DNA from: an uncultured Oscillospiraceae bacterium
Lineage (GTDB): Bacteria > Bacillota > Clostridia > Oscillospirales > Acutalibacteraceae
Reading direction: 5' to 3'
DNA: 64,000 nt
Assembly (NCBI GenBank): GCA_900540275.1
Contig: UQFO01000004.1
Location: 105,884 to 169,883, forward strand
Below, in pieces: positions 59,701 to 64,000 of this stretch. Under the pieces are notes generated by a model. That model had not been told where the DNA came from, did not search any database, and saw nothing but the letters and a program-made list of their open reading frames with translations. Each line of letters opens with the position of its first letter. The first letter of the stretch is position 1. Made by a program: the position numbers and the translations under genes.

Positions 59701-60183
59701 TTGGCGGGTGTAATAACGGAAATTGCAATAGAATGTGGCGTGTCGGAACAGGCAGTTCGTGCATGGTGTAGGCGAAACCATGTTGCGAAAGATGCGAAAG
59801 GAAGTTTCGCAATCAGCGAAAGTCAAAAAACCGCCATATATCAGCATTATTTAGGTGTTGAACGAAAGCAAGTTTCGCAACAGGCGAAAGCAAGTTGCGA
59901 AACTTGCGAAACCACTTTGATCGCTATGCTGCAGGGAGAATTAGACCGGAAAAGCGAGCAACTTGCTGTAAAGGACAAGCAGATCGAGGAACTGAACGCA
60001 AGGTTGGCGGAGGTCAGCTCGGCGTTGGTGACGGCACAGCAGACTGCGGCAGCGGCCCAGGCTCTCCATGCTGGGACAATGCATCAGCAGCTTCTTTCCG
60101 GCAAGTCCGGAGCCGATCAGCCGGAGCGTGAGACAGAACCGGTTCAAAAGCGTAGCTGGTTTAGTAGGTTCTTTGGGGACTAA
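59701..60183 (+). CDS. HTH/coiled-coil protein, plasmid accessory
   Basis: A 160-residue protein. The N-terminus AGVITEIAIECGVSEQAVRA then WCRRNHV is a helix-turn-helix; a short spacer with VSQQAK follows; then a long coiled coil (GELDRKSEQLAVKDKQIEEL to about residue 120), and the end PVQKRSWFSRFFGD. This layout occurs in small plasmid accessory proteins (DUF536/replication-associated). Start is TTG at 59701 after GAGTGGTGATGATA, a weak site. Confidence 0.65.
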   Translation: MAGVITEIAIECGVSEQAVRAWCRRNHVAKDAKGSFAISESQKTAIYQHYLGVERKQVSQQAKASCETCETTLIAMLQGELDRKSEQLAVKDKQIEELNARLAEVSSALVTAQQTAAAAQALHAGTMHQQLLSGKSGADQPERETEPVQKRSWFSRFFGD

Positions 60184-60221
60184 ACAGAACGACAAATCGG
60201 GAATTTGTAGGGGTGATTAAA

Positions 60222-60440
60222 ATGAAATGTCCGTATTGTGGTGAAGAAATGCAACTTGGTTGTATTCAATGCAGAGATGGTGTCTATTGGAGCGAAAAAG
60301 AACGAGTTATTGCGGCCCTCAACATTGGTGGGGGCAAGTCAATCAAACTCAATGAAAAGTCAATCGGTGGACCTTTTGGTGGAGCGTCTGCGGAGGCTTG
60401 GCTCTGCGAGAAGTGCAAGAAAATTGTCATTGAGTATTAA
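60222..60440 (+). CDS. DUF6487 zinc-ribbon protein
   Basis: A 72-residue protein with two CxxC pairs: MKCPYCGEEMQLGCIQCRDG and LCEKCKKIVIEY, between them LNIGGGKSIKLNEKSIGGPF. It matches the DUF6487-type pattern, function unknown. ATG 60222 follows GTAGGGGTGATTAAA; an in-frame GTG at 60213 is possible. Confidence 0.75.
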   Translation: MKCPYCGEEMQLGCIQCRDGVYWSEKERVIAALNIGGGKSIKLNEKSIGGPFGGASAEAWLCEKCKKIVIEY

Positions 60441-60573
60441 ATTTCAGTTTATCGGTGGGATGAAGGTCGGGGAGCCGTCCGCAGACGGCAGGGGCAGCGC
60501 CCCTCCGGAGCTGGCAGAGCAGCAGGCACGAGCCGGCAGTGAAGCAGCTCCGGCAACCCCTCCCTTTTAGGGG

Positions 60574-60654
60574 CGCAAAGCACTTTCACACCGCTGCACC
60601 GATGGGGTGGCGGTGTGAAAGTGCTTTTGCGTTACTTTCTCACCAGAAAGTAAC
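60574..60654 (+). other. oriT-like hairpin pair upstream of the relaxase
   Basis: CGCAAAGCACTTTCACACCGC (first arm, 60574-60594) pairs with 60610-60631, with one bulged T. Immediately after, GTTACTTTCT-CACC-AGAAAGTAAC (60631-60654) forms a second perfect hairpin. MOBV relaxases act at such inverted repeats just upstream of their genes, so this is the likely transfer origin. The 286 bases 60441-60726 hold no gene. Confidence 0.6.
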
Positions 60655-60726
60655 AAAGAGGTTGTTTTTAGCGGAAATTTATGATAAAATAGAGGACGGA
60701 AGAATAAGCGGAAAGGGGGCGATTTT

Positions 60727-61974
60727 ATGGGAGTTACGATTTCGGGTATGACAGGTGCAGGGAGCATCCGGCACAACAACCGCAGCTTCTCAGCGGCGAA
60801 TGTAGACCGGAGCCGGACGGAGCAGAACATTGTTTTCTGCAACGAGGATCTGAAGCAGGTCTATCATATGGTCTTTGATGAAGCTCTCGCAGCCTACAAC
60901 GCAAAGAAAACCAAAACGAGAGATAAGATACCGGACTACTATGAGCATATCCGGCAGAGTAAACAGGAAAAGCTGTTCCATGAAGCGATCTTCCAGATCG
61001 GCAACATGAGCGACTGTGGGTGCGGTACGCCGGACGGAGAACGGGCGGCGGCAGCTCTGAAAGATTTTGCGGAGTCTTTTGCAGAACGCAACCCCCATCT
61101 GCGGGTGTTCAATATGGTGCTGCACATGGACGAGGCAACGCCCCATCTCCATGTCGATTTTATCCCTGTGGCAACGGAGCAGTCAAGAGGACTTTCTACA
61201 AGGGTATCTATGAAACAGGCATTGAAGCAGCAGGGGTTTGTCGGTGTCGGCAGAAAGCAGACCGAATGGGCGGCGTGGATGGAACGGGAGAAAGAAGCTC
61301 TGACGGAGATCGCCCAGCGGCACGATTTTGAAATTATCTCTCTCGGCACGAACAGACCGCACATGGACTTGCCGCAGTTCAAGGAAGCGGCTGCGAGGCT
61401 GGAAGCGGTGCAGCAGCAGACAGCGGCAGTAGAGCGGGAGGTTGCTGAGCTGGAACGGCAGCGGGACGCTCTGAAAGGCACTGTGCGGCTCTTAAAGGAG
61501 GCTGACAGGGTAAATGCACCCCTGCATGATATTCAGCCGGAAAAGACGCTCACAGGGGCAGTAAAGGGCGTGACGGTGGATCAGGTCGAGCAGCTAAAGA
61601 AAATGGCACTGCGCAGCGTGACGGATCGGCACAAGGTACAGGAGCTGACGGAGGAAAACACCCGTCTGCGGTCACAGGTGCCGTCCATGAAGAAGCGGCT
61701 GGAAGAAGCGCAGCGGCAGCAGAGGCTTGAACAGGAAAACCGGAGGCTGCGCGATGAAAACTATTATCTGCAATCCGAGCTGCAGGAGGAACGCAGCTTC
61801 ACCGAGCGTCTGACGGACGGCATCGGTCGGATGCTGGACTTCTTGGAAGAACACTTGCCGGAGCGTCTGCGTCCTCTGCTTGAAAAGGCGAGGGAGCTGC
61901 TGCCCGATCCGGAGATTGGACAGCAGCAGGAGCAACAGCAGCACCAGCGAGGAATGGGCGGCATGGAGCTGTAA
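60727..61974 (+). CDS. MOBV (Mob/Pre) relaxase
   Basis: A 415-residue relaxase. The N-terminal motif RHNNRSFSAANVDRSRTEQN and the metal-binding motif HMDEATPHLHVD (133-144) define the Mob_Pre family, which nicks at oriT for mobilization. The C-terminal half is a long coiled coil (EREVAELERQRDALKGTVRL and more). ATG 60727 follows AAAGGGGGCGATTTT. With no conjugation genes it must borrow a helper system. It is the mobility determinant of the tet(W) unit. Confidence 0.92.
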   Translation: MGVTISGMTGAGSIRHNNRSFSAANVDRSRTEQNIVFCNEDLKQVYHMVFDEALAAYNAKKTKTRDKIPDYYEHIRQSKQEKLFHEAIFQIGNMSDCGCGTPDGERAAAALKDFAESFAERNPHLRVFNMVLHMDEATPHLHVDFIPVATEQSRGLSTRVSMKQALKQQGFVGVGRKQTEWAAWMEREKEALTEIAQRHDFEIISLGTNRPHMDLPQFKEAAARLEAVQQQTAAVEREVAELERQRDALKGTVRLLKEADRVNAPLHDIQPEKTLTGAVKGVTVDQVEQLKKMALRSVTDRHKVQELTEENTRLRSQVPSMKKRLEEAQRQQRLEQENRRLRDENYYLQSELQEERSFTERLTDGIGRMLDFLEEHLPERLRPLLEKARELLPDPEIGQQQEQQQHQRGMGGMEL

Positions 61975-61978
61975 AAGA

Positions 61979-62018
61979 AGCCTGTCCGGAGGGCTTGAAA
62001 ATCTCTTTCGGACAGGCT
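61979..62018 (+). terminator. Terminator after the relaxase gene
   Basis: AGCCTGTCCG and CGGACAGGCT flank a loop and lie 5 bases past the relaxase stop. Confidence 0.75.
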
Positions 62019-62154
62019 ATAATAACAACTGAAAATAGGGAATTGCTGTATTGATAATCTAAGCCCCCTGTAAGGGTACTCCCAACCTATATTTTTTCTC
62101 TCTGAAAGGGAGAAAGTCGGAGGGGAAAAGGGGGGTGAGCGGAGGGGTGTTGGA

Positions 62155-62222
62155 AGTGTGGTAAACCTCGTTAGAGGTTTTCCAAGCCACTGTGGTAAAC
62201 CCATCGGGTTTTCCATAGTGGC
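62155..62222. repeat. Nested inverted/direct repeats before the replication gene
   Basis: GTGGTAAACC occurs twice (62158 and 62192), each followed by the complementary GGTTTTCCA after a short loop, and CCACT/AGTGG flank the second. This may be a replication origin or control RNA. The rest of 61975-62389 is coding-free and purine/pyrimidine-biased. Confidence 0.5.
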
Positions 62223-62389
62223 GGCACTTTCAATGCCCCGCAGCGAGGGGGAAAAGGGGGAGGTGACTTTCTCTTTAAGGCGGCGTAGCCGCCGCTCTTT
62301 TGCTCCCCCTTTTCCCCCTTCCCGCCCGCAGGCGATCCCCGCCGCAGCGGATTTTCTTTTTGGTACTTTTTCTTTTGTGAGGTGGTAAT

Positions 62390-63841
62390 ATGACCGAGAA
62401 TTATCGAGGCTGCTACGAGTATTTGAGCGCACAATATCCGGAGGTCGGAGGCTATGAGTTTTATAAAGAGCTGTTTCCGGACAATGAGAACTCCGGAGAA
62501 CGGCACACGGATTTTTCCCATCCGAACGCTGTGTATCTGTATCGGGACGAACAGAGCGAGGATAAGAAGCTCCGGCGCAGGAAGATGTATAACGACACAT
62601 GGGAACAGGATTACATGGAGTTTGTCGAGGGGAACAGCCTTACTTTGTGCAGCGGTCTTGCATATCGCAGAAAGGAGAACAGGCTGGAGAACGCCCAGCG
62701 GATGTATGCTCTGATCTTCGATCTGGATGGCGTAGGTCTTGCCGAGCTGCGCAACCTCTTTCTGCGCTTTGGCGGCGATCCGGAGCGAGTGCGCCGGTTG
62801 CCGATGCCGACTTTCCTTGTTCTGTCGGGGACAGGGCTGCATATCTACTATGTTTTCCAGCAGCCGATTGACCTATACCCGAATATAAAAATTCAGCTTA
62901 AAAGTCTGAAATATGACCTCACTTTCCGGCTATGGGAGTATGGCAGCACTTCGCAGGTCAAGGCGATCCAGTATCAATCCATCAATCAGAGCTTCCGCAT
63001 GGTGGGCAGCATCAATGACAAGCATGGGACGGAGCTGGTCGCTTTCCGTACCGGAGAACGGGTAACGCTGGATTATCTGAACGCCTACGCAAAGCCAGAA
63101 AACAGGGTGGATGTCAATAAGCCTTTCAGCCCATCCAAAATGACACGAGCTGAGGCGAGGGAGGCATATCCGGAGTGGTATGAGCGTGTTGTTGTGAGAG
63201 GCGAGAAAGGACGCAAGAAGTGGGATATTGCCGGAAAGGTGCATGGTGATGATCCGTATGCGCTCTACCATTGGTGGCTGCGGCAGATCGGAGAGATAAA
63301 GGGCGGGCATCGGTATTTCTTTTTGATGTGCCTTGCTATCTATGCTTACAAATGCGGTGTGTCGAAGCAGCAGCTCCGGCAGGATATGAAAGAGGCTTTT
63401 GATGATCTGCAGATGGTGAAGCATGAGAACGCATTGACCGAGGAAGATATACGGAGTGCGCTGGAAGCCTACGACAAGGAGTATTACAATTTCACGATTT
63501 CCGATATTGAAGCTCTGACCGATGTTCGCATCGAGCGCAACAAGAGGAATGGTAGATCACAGAAAGAGCATTTGAAAAGAGCAAGGGCGGTGCAGGAAGT
63601 GGATTATCCTGGCGGCACATGGAGAAGAAAAGGGGCAGAAGAAAAGAAAGCGCAAGTCTATGCGTGGCGGCAGGAGCATCCAGAGGGACGCAAGGCCGAT
63701 TGTCATAGGGACACCGGACTTGATCCGAAAACGATCCGCAAATGGTGGGACACCGTACCGGAGGGGCATATAACGGTCAAAATACGCCCATCACAGGCTT
63801 TGAGCGATCTGTTGGTGGAGGAATTTAAGAAAGGGCTGTAA
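62390..63841 (+). CDS. AEP primase-like replication protein
   Basis: A 483-residue protein with archaeo-eukaryotic primase motifs: FDLDG (110-114, D111/D113), SGTGLHIYY (146-154, His151) and QSFRMVGSIN, in the correct order. A helical region follows and the C-terminus is basic with HRDTGLDPKTIRKWWDT, an HTH-like part. It resembles RepB/primase proteins of plasmids and IMEs and likely initiates replication of the excised unit. ATG 62390 after GAGGTGGTAAT. Confidence 0.85.
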   Translation: MTENYRGCYEYLSAQYPEVGGYEFYKELFPDNENSGERHTDFSHPNAVYLYRDEQSEDKKLRRRKMYNDTWEQDYMEFVEGNSLTLCSGLAYRRKENRLENAQRMYALIFDLDGVGLAELRNLFLRFGGDPERVRRLPMPTFLVLSGTGLHIYYVFQQPIDLYPNIKIQLKSLKYDLTFRLWEYGSTSQVKAIQYQSINQSFRMVGSINDKHGTELVAFRTGERVTLDYLNAYAKPENRVDVNKPFSPSKMTRAEAREAYPEWYERVVVRGEKGRKKWDIAGKVHGDDPYALYHWWLRQIGEIKGGHRYFFLMCLAIYAYKCGVSKQQLRQDMKEAFDDLQMVKHENALTEEDIRSALEAYDKEYYNFTISDIEALTDVRIERNKRNGRSQKEHLKRARAVQEVDYPGGTWRRKGAEEKKAQVYAWRQEHPEGRKADCHRDTGLDPKTIRKWWDTVPEGHITVKIRPSQALSDLLVEEFKKGL

Positions 63842-63880
63842 ACGCCCCAGAAACGCCCTACAAGGCGTTTTCGGGGCGGG

Positions 63881-64000
63881 TAAGGGGAAGAAAAATTTCT
63901 TTTAGGTACTTGCTTTCCTAAAACTGATGTGATACAATGATTTAATCCAGAAAAGGAGTAAAAAATATGCGGCAAGGTATTCTTAAATAAAACTATAATC
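63881..64000 (+). repeat. tet leader copy 2 (120-bp direct repeat)
   Basis: Identical to 56640-56759 to the last base of the window, including promoter and the leader peptide MRQGILK at 63967-63990. Implies another tet gene directly beyond the window. Confidence 0.96.

Larger units (their letters stand above)
56640..63880. mobile_element. Mobilizable tet(W) unit, 7241 bp between leader repeats
   Basis: The segment runs from the tet(W) leader to its identical repeat at 63881. It carries tet(W), a DinJ/YafQ-like pair, an HTH/coiled-coil protein, DUF6487, a MOBV relaxase with oriT-like hairpins, and an AEP primase-like replication protein. Gene content is that of a mobilizable plasmid or IME. 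The exact element ends cannot be fixed because the right side runs out of the window. Confidence 0.75.

Overview
The window reads as a chromosomal segment of a Gram-positive anaerobe of the class Clostridia, probably a gut Oscillospiraceae/Ruminococcaceae-like bacterium. The evidence is the Firmicutes-type spc/alpha ribosomal operon order, strong AGGAGG ribosome-binding sites, C+ zinc-ribbon versions of S14, L36 and L24, LytTR/AgrC-type signalling, EFR1, DUF1848 and DUF3795 proteins, and a human-gut-type tet(W) gene. This assignment is inference; no 16S gene is present.

Layout. 1-10842: S10/spc/alpha operon from the end of rpmC to rplQ, all on the + strand, including secY, adk, map, a KOW protein, infA and rpoA, closed by a strong terminator. 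11002-11486: a multiply frameshifted GNAT acetyltransferase remnant. 11551-13080: a GT-C-like membrane glycosyltransferase. 13228-26130: a genomic island in a tRNA-Arg(CCG) gene. The tRNA 3' end and its terminators are repeated at both ends (38 bp identical core). Inside are a stand-alone Recombinase-domain protein, a KilA-N protein and a large serine recombinase, then a very AT-rich defence cargo: a nuclease-STAND ATPase (Avs-like), a putative structured RNA, IS3 and resolvase debris, and a Ski2-like helicase fused to a C-terminal TIR domain and translationally coupled to a small membrane protein.

26297-36017 (- strand): an AgrC/LytTR two-component pair, with the kinase fused to an extracytoplasmic DUF3298-like domain, above a cell-surface operon (1022-aa secreted protein, RCC1-repeat membrane protein, another bitopic protein, a small secreted protein). 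36018-56379: metabolic and accessory genes. These include three MATE exporters (two with hairpin leaders), a broken DUF6076 gene, a P-loop protein, a ferredoxin diverging from a Crp/Fnr regulator, an Fe-ADH/cupin/MerR cluster with a clear MerR promoter, a C39-like lipoprotein, DUF1848, an MFS/TetR pair sharing an operator, EFR1, MutT, nitroreductase, methyltransferase, alpha/beta hydrolase and DUF3795.

56640-64000: a mobilizable tet(W) unit (leader-attenuated tet(W), DinJ/YafQ-type toxin-antitoxin pair, coiled-coil HTH protein, DUF6487, MOBV relaxase with oriT-like hairpins, AEP primase-like replication protein). The tet leader reappears identically for 120 bp at the end of the window, so a second tet gene, or a second copy of the whole 7241-bp unit, probably follows.

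The strongest candidate for an undescribed system is the helicase-TIR plus membrane protein pair at 21131-25035. The nuclease-STAND gene next to it makes the island a compact anti-phage module.
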